From the NCBI GenBank assembly GCA_022495005.1, contig JAGYXB010001967.1, forward strand, positions 496,001 through 560,000: a DNA stretch of 64,000 bases, written 5' to 3'. Below the pieces are notes generated by a model. That model ran no database searches and had not been told where the DNA came from. It saw only the letters and a list, made by a program, of their open reading frames with translations. Origin of the DNA: Rhyacophila brunnea (Eukaryota > Arthropoda > Insecta > Trichoptera > Rhyacophilidae). The translations under genes were made by a program, and so were the position numbers. Positions 63,101 through 64,000 of this stretch are shown piece after piece; position 1 is the stretch's first letter; each line of letters starts with the position of its first letter.

Positions 63101-63916
63101 CGTATTCACACCTCGACGTTCGGTCTCCGAGTGCCAGCGAGTCCAAAATTTCGTCGCGCCTATAGTTGAAAATTATTTGCCGTTTCACTGAAGTATCAAG
63201 TACGAGTATAACACAATGAAATCTGGTGGGGCCAGAGACACCATGAATAGGTTATGAACGGTGGATAAAGACATACTTGAGAAAAATATAAACTTTGTCT
63301 GCCCTAATAATTTATCTTCGGTAGATATGCACATCAGAAATTTAAAAATCATTATTGCATTTATTTCTACAAGGCAGGCATACAATAAAAAAACGAATAC
63401 CTAATCTCCAACAAGAAGATTTAGGCAAAAGCCGGAAGGCGCTGTTGTCGACTAAATGGGAGGAGTTTGTTAGTTTATAATGGAATTCAGGTAAAAAATG
63501 GAGGAGCTTGTTAGTTCACAGTTTTAACGAGTAGCCAATGAGATGTTGTTCGAGTATAGTTTTAAATATTTTTGGAAAATCATCGAGCAATCCGATTCGT
63601 AAAATCCTCCATTTTGAGTGCTGGATTCACATCTAATTATACCATCGAAATATTTATAAAGATGCGGTAGGGTAAGACACATACTTACTTATTTCAATGT
63701 TCATTATCAAGTTAGGTTAGGTTAGATTAGGAATGCATTGATATCGGAAACTATTATGGGTTCAAAATGGCATACCTGTAGCATGAGTGCATGAGGCGTG
63801 TGGACAAAGTACGATATGTTTCCTTTAGGTGCACTTTGAAGACATAGCTGGCTATCTGTAGCGACCGGATTGTACATGAATACAATCGCCGCTGATAGTT
63901 TTCCATCATACAGAAC
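14978..63916 (-). CDS. rg/Nbea: Neurobeachin/rugose-type BEACH protein, central part, 26 exons (partial at both ends)
   Basis: Joined exons (63776-63916, 60647-60792, 59637-59850, 50980-51202, 50640-50782, 50185-50271, 48011-48114, 45176-45366, 44758-45074, 41923-43948, 40804-40946, 40485-40649, 39973-40152, 37133-37228, 34570-34677, 34022-34199, 31387-31731, 29321-29412, 25025-25126, 19787-20015, 18889-19185, 16834-17069, 16214-16389, 15982-16126, 15341-15464, 14978-15114) give 2115 codons with no stop. The order matches neurobeachin: LamG-like segment, armadillo/DUF4704 region, acidic linker, DUF1088, start of PH-BEACH. Telling strings are [37 protein letters not shown] and CSQEWQNS. In the family these large cytosolic scaffolds bind protein kinase A regulatory subunits and act in post-Golgi and synaptic membrane traffic. 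The start codon, promoter, BEACH and WD40 parts lie outside the window. LRBA is the vertebrate paralogue; insects usually have one gene, rugose. Confidence 0.95.
15341..15464 (-). CDS. rg/Nbea: neurobeachin exon y
   Basis: 124 bp. It encodes [20 protein letters not shown] then [20 protein letters not shown]. It is an acidic linker between the DUF1088 region and PH-BEACH. The acceptor is TGTTCACAG and the donor ACAG|GTAAC. Confidence 0.93.
15982..16126 (-). CDS. rg/Nbea: neurobeachin exon x (DUF1088 end)
   Basis: 145 bp after an 87-bp intron. It encodes [20 protein letters not shown] then [15 protein letters not shown]. It matches the FWRLDYWEDDLRRRRRFV signature of neurobeachin and LRBA. The acceptor is CCAATAG and the donor CAG|GTAAT. 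Confidence 0.96.
16214..16389 (-). CDS. rg/Nbea: neurobeachin exon w (DUF1088)
   Basis: 176 bp. It encodes [40 protein letters not shown] and [14 protein letters not shown]. It continues the DUF1088 region. The acceptor is ATCTCCAG and the donor AA|GTAAG. Confidence 0.95.
16834..17069 (-). CDS. rg/Nbea: neurobeachin exon v (DUF1088)
   Basis: 236 bp. It encodes [40 protein letters not shown] and [20 protein letters not shown], nearly identical to vertebrate neurobeachin. The acceptor is ATCTTCAG and the donor GAG|GTTAG. Confidence 0.97.
17165..17417. mobile_element. hAT-type MITE (CAGGGCTCGAAATGG family)
   Basis: The ends are CAGGGCTCGAAATG and CCATTTCGAGCGCTG. The 8-bp target duplications TGCTAAAA (17157-17164) and TACTAAAA (17418-17425) match at 7 of 8 positions. 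It lies in the intron between exons u and v and abuts the left arm of the element at 17424-18272. Confidence 0.85.
17424..18272. mobile_element. TIR element with an internal 90-bp tandem repeat
   Basis: The 34-bp arms 17424-17457 and 18239-18272 are inverted with one mismatch (AATTGAGCGTAGTTATGCAC on the left). Inside, a 90-bp unit with GACAGCAGCTTGG and ACGCATTTATATGA occurs twice (about 17998-18087 and 18088-18177). No transposase is present and the target duplication is unclear. Confidence 0.7.
18889..19185 (-). CDS. rg/Nbea: neurobeachin exon u (Gln/His/Pro then start of DUF1088)
   Basis: 297 bp. [13 protein letters not shown] spacer is followed by the conserved [20 protein letters not shown] and [20 protein letters not shown]. 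This is the entry to the DUF1088 region of neurobeachins. The acceptor is CTTTGCAG and the donor GAAG|GTGAG. Confidence 0.95.
19404..19665. mobile_element. palindromic MITE, uninterrupted copy
   Basis: 262 bp. The ends TATTCTATACACGGG and CTTGTGTATAGAATA are inverted and the arms stay complementary far inward (GGTTAAC on both sides of the centre). It is in the intron between exons t and u. It shows the pre-insertion form of the site filled by the hAT MITE at 55163. Confidence 0.88.
19787..20015 (-). CDS. rg/Nbea: neurobeachin exon t (acidic linker)
   Basis: 229 bp. It encodes [20 protein letters not shown], then [20 protein letters not shown] and ends GNIHD plus one base. It is acidic and Asn/Thr-rich. 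The acceptor is TTGACTAG and the donor GATG|GTAAG. The phase fits exon u. Confidence 0.85.
20016..22448 (-). other. intron s-t, distal part
   Basis: AT-rich intron DNA between the MITE at 22449 and exon t. No exon or recognisable transposon; only chance frames. Confidence 0.55.
22449..22815. mobile_element. MITE with 47-bp inverted ends, copy 2
   Basis: 367 bp with ends GCCTCAATTACATTGAGCTT and its inverted partner; the pairing runs about 47 bp to GGCGAATTTA. It is the same family as 10058-10422, in opposite orientation. The central GC-rich part includes CTACTGCGTCTGC (inverted). The target duplication is not clear (TAA against TAT). Confidence 0.88.
22816..25024 (-). other. intron s-t, proximal part
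   Basis: AT-rich. Overlapping short frames on both strands at 24475-24775 look unlike random AT sequence (minus strand ends [20 protein letters not shown]). I recognise no family; a decayed processed copy of a small gene is possible. Confidence 0.4.
25025..25126 (-). CDS. rg/Nbea: neurobeachin exon s
   Basis: 102 bp, 34 codons, symmetric phase 0. It encodes [20 protein letters not shown] then [14 protein letters not shown]. It is a variable linker with little conservation and could be alternatively spliced. The acceptor is CAACAATCAG and the donor AAG|GTAAG. Confidence 0.78.
25127..26539 (-). other. intron r-s, AT-rich part
   Basis: No exon or element recognised before the SINE at 26540. 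Confidence 0.5.
26540..26748 (-). repeat. tRNA-derived SINE
   Basis: Reverse-strand copy. The tail is CCGACCATGTCC with CCTCCACACGGTGGAGG, the body has TTTTTACGAGAAATGG, and the head has the B box GGTTCGAATCC (inverted at 26703-26713). It is in the intron between exons r and s. Confidence 0.82.
27223..27370. mobile_element. PIF/Harbinger-type MITE
   Basis: 148 bp with perfect 20-bp inverted ends AGCCGCATTTAGACCAAGCG and TTA duplications (27220-27222, 27371-27373). The arms remain partly complementary further inward. It lies 46 bp from mariner copy 1. Confidence 0.92.
27417..28708 (-). mobile_element. mariner transposon, copy 1 (frameshifted)
   Basis: 1292 bp, bounded by TA target duplications (27415-27416, 28709-28710). 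The terminal inverted repeats are about 28 bp, starting CGAGGGTGGGTCAATAA, with one mismatch. It lies in the intron between exons r and s, in the gene's orientation. Copy 2 at 45973 is almost identical, so both insertions look recent. Confidence 0.97.
27482..28530 (-). pseudogene. mariner DD34D transposase, single-base frameshift
   Basis: The open frame starts [14 protein letters not shown] at 28530 and has paired helix-turn-helix regions (the first near residues 1-50). The catalytic aspartates are in [20 protein letters not shown] and YSPDLAPSD, the DD34D pattern of mariner. One G/C base is missing near 27993-27994, after KQWIAK, so the frame splits into an N-terminal part (to 27961) and a C-terminal part ending at 27482. 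The total length, about 349 codons if in frame, is normal for the family. Confidence 0.93.
28711..29320 (-). other. intron r-s, next to exon r
   Basis: AT-rich, with a GTACGTAGGTACCTACCT motif near 29007. Nothing else seen. Confidence 0.5.
29321..29412 (-). CDS. rg/Nbea: neurobeachin exon r
   Basis: 92 bp. It encodes [20 protein letters not shown] then [10 protein letters not shown]. It has no strong vertebrate match, but its phases fit both neighbours and its splice sites are clean (acceptor GGCAG, donor AAG|GTAAG). Confidence 0.82.
29742..30130 (+). mobile_element. pogo/Tigger-like fragment with transposase N-terminus
   Basis: Begins TA-CAGTGGAACCC like the copy at 37626. The frame ending at 30128 contains [20 protein letters not shown], a pogo/CENP-B-type helix-turn-helix start. 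The right terminus was not found. It lies in the intron between exons q and r. Confidence 0.75.
30131..31386 (-). other. intron q-r remainder
   Basis: AT-rich. No exon, repeat boundary or open frame of interest. Confidence 0.5.
31387..31731 (-). CDS. rg/Nbea: neurobeachin exon q (His/Asn/Pro-rich spacer)
   Basis: 345 bp. It encodes a low-complexity spacer: [43 protein letters not shown] and [18 protein letters not shown]. Phase (2 bases in, 1 base out) fits exons p and r. The acceptor CACGGCAG has a poor pyrimidine tract, and an upstream in-frame ATG at 31748-31750 leaves open an alternative start. Confidence 0.8.
31732..33359 (-). other. intron p-q, distal part
   Basis: AT-rich. The minus-strand frame at 32809-33087 is hydrophobic by composition only and is not supported as a gene. 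Confidence 0.5.
33368..33861. mobile_element. hAT-like TIR element
   Basis: The ends CAGCGGTTCTTAACC and GGTTAAGAATCACTG are an inverted pair of the common hAT type. The flanks CCCTAAAG and TTTTGAAC do not match, so the target duplication is lost or the boundaries are off. A 39-bp perfect palindrome lies at 33792-33830. It is in the intron between exons p and q. Confidence 0.7.
34022..34199 (-). CDS. rg/Nbea: neurobeachin exon p (hydrophobic helix then Pro-rich)
   Basis: 178 bp. It encodes [20 protein letters not shown] then [11 protein letters not shown], which is conserved, followed by a GC-rich proline/alanine tail ([13 protein letters not shown] and on). The hydrophobic stretch [12 protein letters not shown] is family-typical. 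It ends one base into a codon. The acceptor is ATTTGTAG and the donor CAAG|GTGAC. Confidence 0.9.
34200..34569 (-). other. intron o-p
   Basis: 370-bp intron; no element recognised. Confidence 0.6.
34570..34677 (-). CDS. rg/Nbea: neurobeachin exon o
   Basis: 108 bp, 36 codons, symmetric phase 0. It encodes [20 protein letters not shown] then [16 protein letters not shown]. It matches the KDPDRLLQDVDINRLRAV segment of vertebrate neurobeachin. The acceptor is AAATTTCAG and the donor GTG|GTAAC. Confidence 0.94.
34678..35910 (-). other. intron n-o, AT-rich part
   Basis: No exon or element recognised before the Harbinger MITE at 35914. Confidence 0.5.
35914..36362. mobile_element. PIF/Harbinger-type MITE
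   Basis: 449 bp with inverted ends GGGCTTGCGCAGACAGAG and TTA target duplications (35911-35913, 36363-36365). It is much more GC-rich than the surrounding intron (exons n to o). There is no transposase. Confidence 0.9.
36475..36716 (-). repeat. tRNA-derived SINE
   Basis: Same family as 26540-26748: CCGACCATGTCCGATCC tail, TTACGAGAAATGGATGTCAG body and an inverted, slightly mutated B box (GGTTTGAATCC). It is in the intron between exons n and o, 113 bp from the Harbinger MITE. Confidence 0.82.
36717..37132 (-). other. intron n-o, next to exon n
   Basis: AT-rich intron DNA between the SINE at 36475 and exon n; nothing recognised. Confidence 0.5.
37133..37228 (-). CDS. rg/Nbea: neurobeachin small Cys-rich exon n
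   Basis: 96 bp, 32 codons, symmetric phase 0. It encodes [20 protein letters not shown] then [12 protein letters not shown]. The Cys pattern CxC-x5-CxxC matches the VRNCLEC segment of neurobeachin. Being symmetric it could be skipped without breaking the frame. The acceptor is TTGTCTTAG and the donor AAG|GTAAA. Confidence 0.92.
37626..38003 (+). mobile_element. pogo/Tigger-like deletion derivative
   Basis: Flanked by TA (37624-37625, 38004-38005). The ends CAGTGGAAACCCAATTT and AAATTGGGGCGTCACTG (inverted) fit pogo elements. A remnant reading frame around 37860-37950 includes [11 protein letters not shown], related to the N-terminal DNA-binding part of pogo transposase. The catalytic region is missing. 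Confidence 0.8.
38006..39972 (-). other. intron m-n remainder
   Basis: Mostly AT-rich. A mixed stretch at 39655-39775 could be LINE tail debris, but no clear match was seen. Confidence 0.45.
39973..40152 (-). CDS. rg/Nbea: neurobeachin exon m
   Basis: 180 bp, 60 codons, symmetric phase 0. It encodes [20 protein letters not shown] and then [20 protein letters not shown], ending RQCLRL. The acceptor is GCTGTTTTAG and the donor CTG|GTAAG. Confidence 0.96.
40153..40484 (-). other. intron l-m
   Basis: 332-bp AT-rich intron, nothing recognised. Confidence 0.6.
40485..40649 (-). CDS. rg/Nbea: neurobeachin exon l
   Basis: 165 bp, 55 codons, symmetric phase 0. It encodes [20 protein letters not shown] then [19 protein letters not shown] and SATSPN. 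It is strongly conserved in the family. The donor is AAT|GTGAG. Confidence 0.95.
40804..40946 (-). CDS. rg/Nbea: neurobeachin exon k
   Basis: 143 bp. It encodes [20 protein letters not shown], then [20 protein letters not shown] and FSLETDIQ. It corresponds to the conserved segment just after the linker in vertebrate neurobeachin. The acceptor is CTGTTTCAG and the donor CAG|GTAAG. Confidence 0.95.
40947..41922 (-). other. intron j-k
   Basis: AT-rich. A 35-base stretch with GACATCCGATAACAGATATG (41618 on) recurs near 45734 and suggests a short shared repeat. Nothing else seen. Confidence 0.5.
41923..43948 (-). CDS. rg/Nbea: neurobeachin giant linker exon (acidic, low complexity)
   Basis: 2026 bp, 675 codons, by far the longest exon. 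It opens with the conserved [20 protein letters not shown] and then becomes an acidic Ser/Glu/Asp/Asn-rich linker with little family conservation. Several amphipathic helices fit the spacing of protein kinase A RII-anchoring sites: [13 protein letters not shown] near exon residue 400, [11 protein letters not shown] near 460 and [12 protein letters not shown] near 515. Drosophila Rugose is an A-kinase anchor (AKAP550), so that role is plausible here but inferred. The exon ends QVDPNHF plus one base. The acceptor is AATTCCAG and the donor TTTG|GTTAG. Confidence 0.93.
43949..44757 (-). other. intron i-j
   Basis: Holds the interspersed repeat at 44092-44219. The rest is unassigned; an open frame at 44440-44664 has no recognisable domain. 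Confidence 0.5.
44092..44219 (-). repeat. interspersed repeat shared with 7775-7895
   Basis: The inverted sequence contains TAAGGGTGGCACTTTGCCTA and AGGTAGGTACCT, as at 7775-7895. It is probably a transposon tail. It is in the intron between exons i and j. Confidence 0.55.
44758..45074 (-). CDS. rg/Nbea: neurobeachin exon i
   Basis: 317 bp. It encodes [33 protein letters not shown] and [19 protein letters not shown]. These are among the best conserved blocks of the neurobeachin family and by themselves identify the gene. The acceptor is TTTCTTTCCAG and the donor AAG|GTACA. Confidence 0.97.
45176..45366 (-). CDS. rg/Nbea: neurobeachin exon h
   Basis: 191 bp. It encodes [20 protein letters not shown], then [18 protein letters not shown] and ends RLENP plus one base. 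The acceptor is TTTTTAG and the donor CCAA|GTAAG. The downstream intron is only 101 bp. Confidence 0.94.
45367..45970 (-). other. intron g-h, next to exon h
   Basis: Holds the second copy of the GACATCCGATAACAGAAATG stretch (45734 on), which may be the tail of a retroposon. No exon seen. Confidence 0.5.
45973..47275 (-). mobile_element. mariner transposon, copy 2 (frameshifted)
   Basis: 1303 bp, flanked by TA (45971-45972, 47276-47277), with the same terminal repeats as copy 1. It sits in the intron between exons g and h, in the gene's orientation. It differs from copy 1 by a few substitutions and about 11 extra bases just upstream of the transposase ATG, where a short TTTTCCAT-type unit is duplicated. 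Confidence 0.97.
46038..47086 (-). pseudogene. mariner DD34D transposase, same frameshift
   Basis: Same layout and same missing base as copy 1 (near 46549-46550). One residue differs (DAREIIF against DARGIIF). The local duplication upstream also creates in-frame ATGs, giving [12 protein letters not shown] shared defect means both descend from one already broken source. Confidence 0.93.
47278..47590 (+). mobile_element. LINE-like 3' untranslated tail
   Basis: ATGGCGCATTGGCCAAAAGC is followed by a poly-T/A stretch and (AAAT)n at 47571-47587, the usual end of jockey-type retroposons. It starts directly at the right target duplication of mariner copy 2. Confidence 0.5.
47591..48010 (-). other. 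intron g-h, next to exon g
   Basis: AT-rich, nothing recognised. Confidence 0.55.
48011..48114 (-). CDS. rg/Nbea: neurobeachin exon g
   Basis: 104 bp. It encodes [20 protein letters not shown] then [14 protein letters not shown], ending two bases into a Lys codon finished by exon h. It corresponds to the conserved ALKVLGYFL segment of vertebrate neurobeachin. Confidence 0.93.
48115..48689 (-). other. intron f-g, distal part
   Basis: Contains one copy of a short repeat (AAGAGTGGAGGTAGGCTGTA, 48576 on) that recurs near 27025 and inverted near 49520. Nothing else recognised. Confidence 0.5.
48690..49417 (+). mobile_element. LINE (jockey/CR1-like) reverse transcriptase C-terminal remnant
   Basis: The frame at about 48864-49175 reads [20 protein letters not shown] then [12 protein letters not shown]. 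It fits the LEYGSIVW-P...IERVQ-KFL signature downstream of the reverse transcriptase core. An AAATAAATAAATTTG tail follows. It is antisense to the host gene, in the intron between exons f and g. Confidence 0.72.
49418..50184 (-). other. intron f-g, proximal part
   Basis: Contains the inverted copy of the AAGAGTGG repeat near 49500-49560 and a short GAA run near 50098. No exon. Confidence 0.5.
50185..50271 (-). CDS. rg/Nbea: neurobeachin exon f
   Basis: 87 bp, 29 codons, symmetric phase 0. It encodes [20 protein letters not shown] then SMVPAFDVK, a hallmark stretch of the armadillo region. The acceptor is TTCTTTTAG and the donor AAG|GTGAA. Confidence 0.94.
50272..50639 (-). other. intron e-f
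   Basis: 368-bp intron, nothing recognised. Confidence 0.6.
50640..50782 (-). CDS. rg/Nbea: neurobeachin exon e
   Basis: 143 bp. It encodes [19 protein letters not shown], then LKQLI, and [19 protein letters not shown] at the end. The split first codon GAA is shared with exon d. The acceptor is CTTACAG and the donor GAG|GTAAT. Confidence 0.95.
50980..51202 (-). CDS. rg/Nbea: neurobeachin exon d
   Basis: 223 bp after an 8.4-kb intron. It begins [17 protein letters not shown], includes [19 protein letters not shown] and ends IPKGL plus one base. This is strongly conserved in neurobeachin and LRBA. The acceptor is CATGGCAG and the donor CTCG|GTAAG. Confidence 0.95.
51203..52663 (-). other. intron c-d, part next to exon d
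   Basis: AT-rich, no exon or transposon boundary recognised. Confidence 0.5.
52664..52858 (+). repeat. tRNA-derived SINE
   Basis: Plus-strand copy with B box GGTTCAAATCC, then GTATGAGTCAGAGTATGGAC and CTGACATCCATTTCTCGTAA. It is followed by a fragment of another SINE family. Confidence 0.82.
52862..52912 (-). repeat. fragment of the second SINE family
   Basis: TTTAATATTAATAATAACCA then TGCTCTTGCTTTTTCGTATA AGGTGG matches 2126-2180. The tRNA-like head is missing. Confidence 0.65.
52930..53195 (-). mobile_element. possible LINE ORF2 C-terminal remnant
   Basis: The minus-strand frame reads [20 protein letters not shown] then [14 protein letters not shown] CxxC followed by Thr-Val-x-His is like the C-terminal zinc finger of non-LTR ORF2 proteins. 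This is weak evidence. It is in the intron between exons c and d. Confidence 0.4.
53196..53842 (-). other. intron c-d, between the LINE-like remnant and the foldback element
   Basis: Unassigned. A short inverted pair (CGTGCACAAGAAGCACGACG region, 53264-53295) is the only structure noticed. Confidence 0.45.
53843..54160 (+). repeat. foldback element with tRNA-like loop, + orientation
   Basis: The arms around 53843-53912 and 54048-54117 are complementary (ATTCTAAGTATTGAA against TTCAATACTTAGAAT). The loop has an A-box-like TTAGCATTGTGGTCAA and a B box GGTTCGATTCC. The right outer end, AATCTTGTGAATTATTCG, is shared with the element at 60281. Confidence 0.8.
54317..54485 (-). repeat. tRNA-derived SINE, head truncated
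   Basis: Reverse-strand copy: CCATATCCGATCCTAATAGG, GAGTGGAGGTTTGTATTAAT and TTTTTACGATAAATGGATGT. The tRNA-like head is decayed (ACACAGGATTTGAA). Confidence 0.78.
54486..55049 (-). other. intron c-d, between SINE and MITE
   Basis: AT-rich, nothing recognised. Confidence 0.5.
55050..55666. mobile_element. palindromic MITE, interrupted copy
   Basis: Same family as 19404-19665: CTATACACAAGGTGGCTATC at the left and GCCGCTTGTGTATATAATAG at the right. It is split by the 360-bp hAT MITE at 55163-55522 within its GTTAACCGTCTAAAC segment. Confidence 0.88.
55163..55522. mobile_element. hAT-type MITE (CAGCGATACTCAACC family), nested
   Basis: 360 bp with ends CAGCGATACTCAACC and GGTTGAGTATCATTG. It has perfect 8-bp target duplications GTCTAAAC (55155-55162, 55523-55530). 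It is inserted into another MITE (55050-55666) whose uninterrupted copy is at 19404-19665. Confidence 0.95.
55667..59044 (-). other. intron c-d, long AT-rich stretch
   Basis: 3.4 kb without a recognised exon or transposon end. Short frames at 56378 and 57734 have no known domain. A piece starting GCCGCGTTCTCACGTGGCGA at 58892 looks like a MITE end, but no partner was found. Confidence 0.45.
59045..59232. mobile_element. hAT-type MITE (CAGGGCTCGAAATGG family)
   Basis: Starts CAGGGCTCGAAATGGACCG and ends CCATTTCGAGCGCTG. The flanks TGAGTACC and GACGTACC match weakly (5 of 8). It lies in the intron between exons c and d. Confidence 0.78.
59233..59636 (-). other. intron c-d, next to exon c
   Basis: About 400 bp, nothing recognised. 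Confidence 0.5.
59637..59850 (-). CDS. rg/Nbea: neurobeachin exon c
   Basis: 214 bp. The first base completes the split TGC codon. It encodes [19 protein letters not shown], then [10 protein letters not shown] and ends ELLLKQ. GC content is clearly higher than in the flanks. The acceptor is TTCCCACAG and the donor CAA|GTGAG. It belongs to the helical armadillo-like region. Confidence 0.93.
59926..60058 (-). repeat. foldback/tRNA-like element, partial copy
   Basis: Repeats the left inner arm (ACATTATATAATTTAGAAAA) and the loop of the element at 60281. About 20 bases covering the B box are missing between CCGGGAA and ACGGGTAAACG. The right arm is absent. Confidence 0.75.
60281..60570 (-). repeat. 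foldback element with tRNA-like loop, best copy
   Basis: 80-bp arms (60281-60360, 60491-60570) match at 79 of 80 positions when inverted. The 130-bp loop holds a minus-strand tRNA-like unit with a perfect B box (GGTTCGATTCC). It lies in the intron between exons b and c, about 76 bp from the exon b donor. Confidence 0.9.
60620..60646. repeat. TA dinucleotide run at the exon b donor
   Basis: About ten TA units lie immediately intronic of the exon b donor, so the minus strand reads GTAATATATATA and continues into a T-run. Confidence 0.85.
60647..60792 (-). CDS. rg/Nbea: neurobeachin exon b
   Basis: 146 bp. It begins [19 protein letters not shown] and continues [12 protein letters not shown], the conserved start of the armadillo/DUF4704 region. 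It ends two bases into a codon (TG) completed by exon c. The donor GTAATA is followed at once by a (TA)n run of about 20 bases, which is unusual. Confidence 0.93.
61250..62650. repeat. 1.4-kb near-perfect inverted repeat with TTAA ends
   Basis: Left arm 61250-61933 and right arm 61965-62650 are reverse complements with roughly 94-95% identity by eye, around a 31-bp A-rich spacer. Both outer ends read TTAA followed inward by GGGGGGACATGCTCG. TTAA fits the piggyBac target site, so this may be a giant palindromic piggyBac-like MITE. No coding potential was recognised. It lies in the intron between exons a and b. Confidence 0.95.
62728..63623. mobile_element. possible long member of the hAT-type CAGGGCTCGAAATGG family
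   Basis: The left end reads CAGCGCTCGAAATTGCG. The right end CCATTTTGAGTGCTG and the preceding CCGATTCGTAAAAT match the right end of the short family members. GATTCA abuts both ends (62722-62727 and 63624-63629). At 896 bp it is longer than its relatives, but no transposase is visible. Confidence 0.55.
63776..63916 (-). CDS. rg/Nbea: neurobeachin exon a (LamG-like region)
   Basis: 141 bp, 47 codons, phase 0 at both ends. It begins [19 protein letters not shown] and ends HTPHALMLQ, which matches the end of the concanavalin/LamG-like domain of neurobeachin. The acceptor reads TTTGTTTAG and the donor CAG|GTATG. It is the most 5' exon in the window. Confidence 0.93.
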
Positions 63917-64000
63917 CTAAACAAAAAACAAATACATGAAAAAAATTGTCGAATTCAATTGAATGTAGGATTCGTTTCGTGACAACCCTGCACGAATAAA

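Noticed and set aside
1..64000. CRISPR array, bacterial operon, rRNA or viral insert
   Set aside because: No regularly spaced direct repeats, no polycistronic layout, and no rRNA or viral gene signature on either strand.

Overview
The window is animal genomic DNA, most likely from an insect. It is AT-rich, has long introns and GT-AG splicing, and carries many small transposons. Short palindromes of the AGGTACCT type, common in moths and some hemipterans, recur through it (near 6090, 9520, 28990 and 44195). I cannot fix the insect order from sequence alone.

One host gene is visible. Minus-strand exons between 63916 and 14978 encode the central part of a neurobeachin/rugose-type BEACH protein (Drosophila rg, vertebrate NBEA/LRBA). 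I reconstructed 26 exons. All have AG acceptors and GT donors, all 25 junctions keep the frame, and together they give 6345 bp, exactly 2115 codons with no stop. They run from the concanavalin/LamG-like region through the armadillo/DUF4704 region, a 2-kb acidic linker exon, the DUF1088 region and the start of the PH-BEACH module. The true N-terminus lies beyond the right edge. The rest of PH-BEACH, the BEACH domain and the WD40 repeats lie beyond the left edge.

The introns and the gene-free left 15 kb are filled with mobile DNA. There are two nearly identical mariner elements that share one frameshift (27417-28708 and 45973-47275). hAT-type MITEs have readable 8-bp target duplications, and one of them sits inside another MITE whose empty counterpart is also in the window. 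PIF/Harbinger-type MITEs have TTA duplications. Two elements are pogo-like, there are LINE 3' remnants, and there are tRNA-derived SINEs of at least two families. One foldback family has a tRNA-like unit in its loop.

The most striking structure is a 1.4-kb near-perfect inverted repeat with TTAA at both ends (61250-62650), inside a neurobeachin intron. If transcribed with the gene it would give a long RNA hairpin. The left 15 kb holds no recognisable exon and is either a large intron or a region interrupted by repeats. I found no operon, CRISPR array, rRNA or bona fide tRNA gene, and no evidence for an undescribed multi-gene system.
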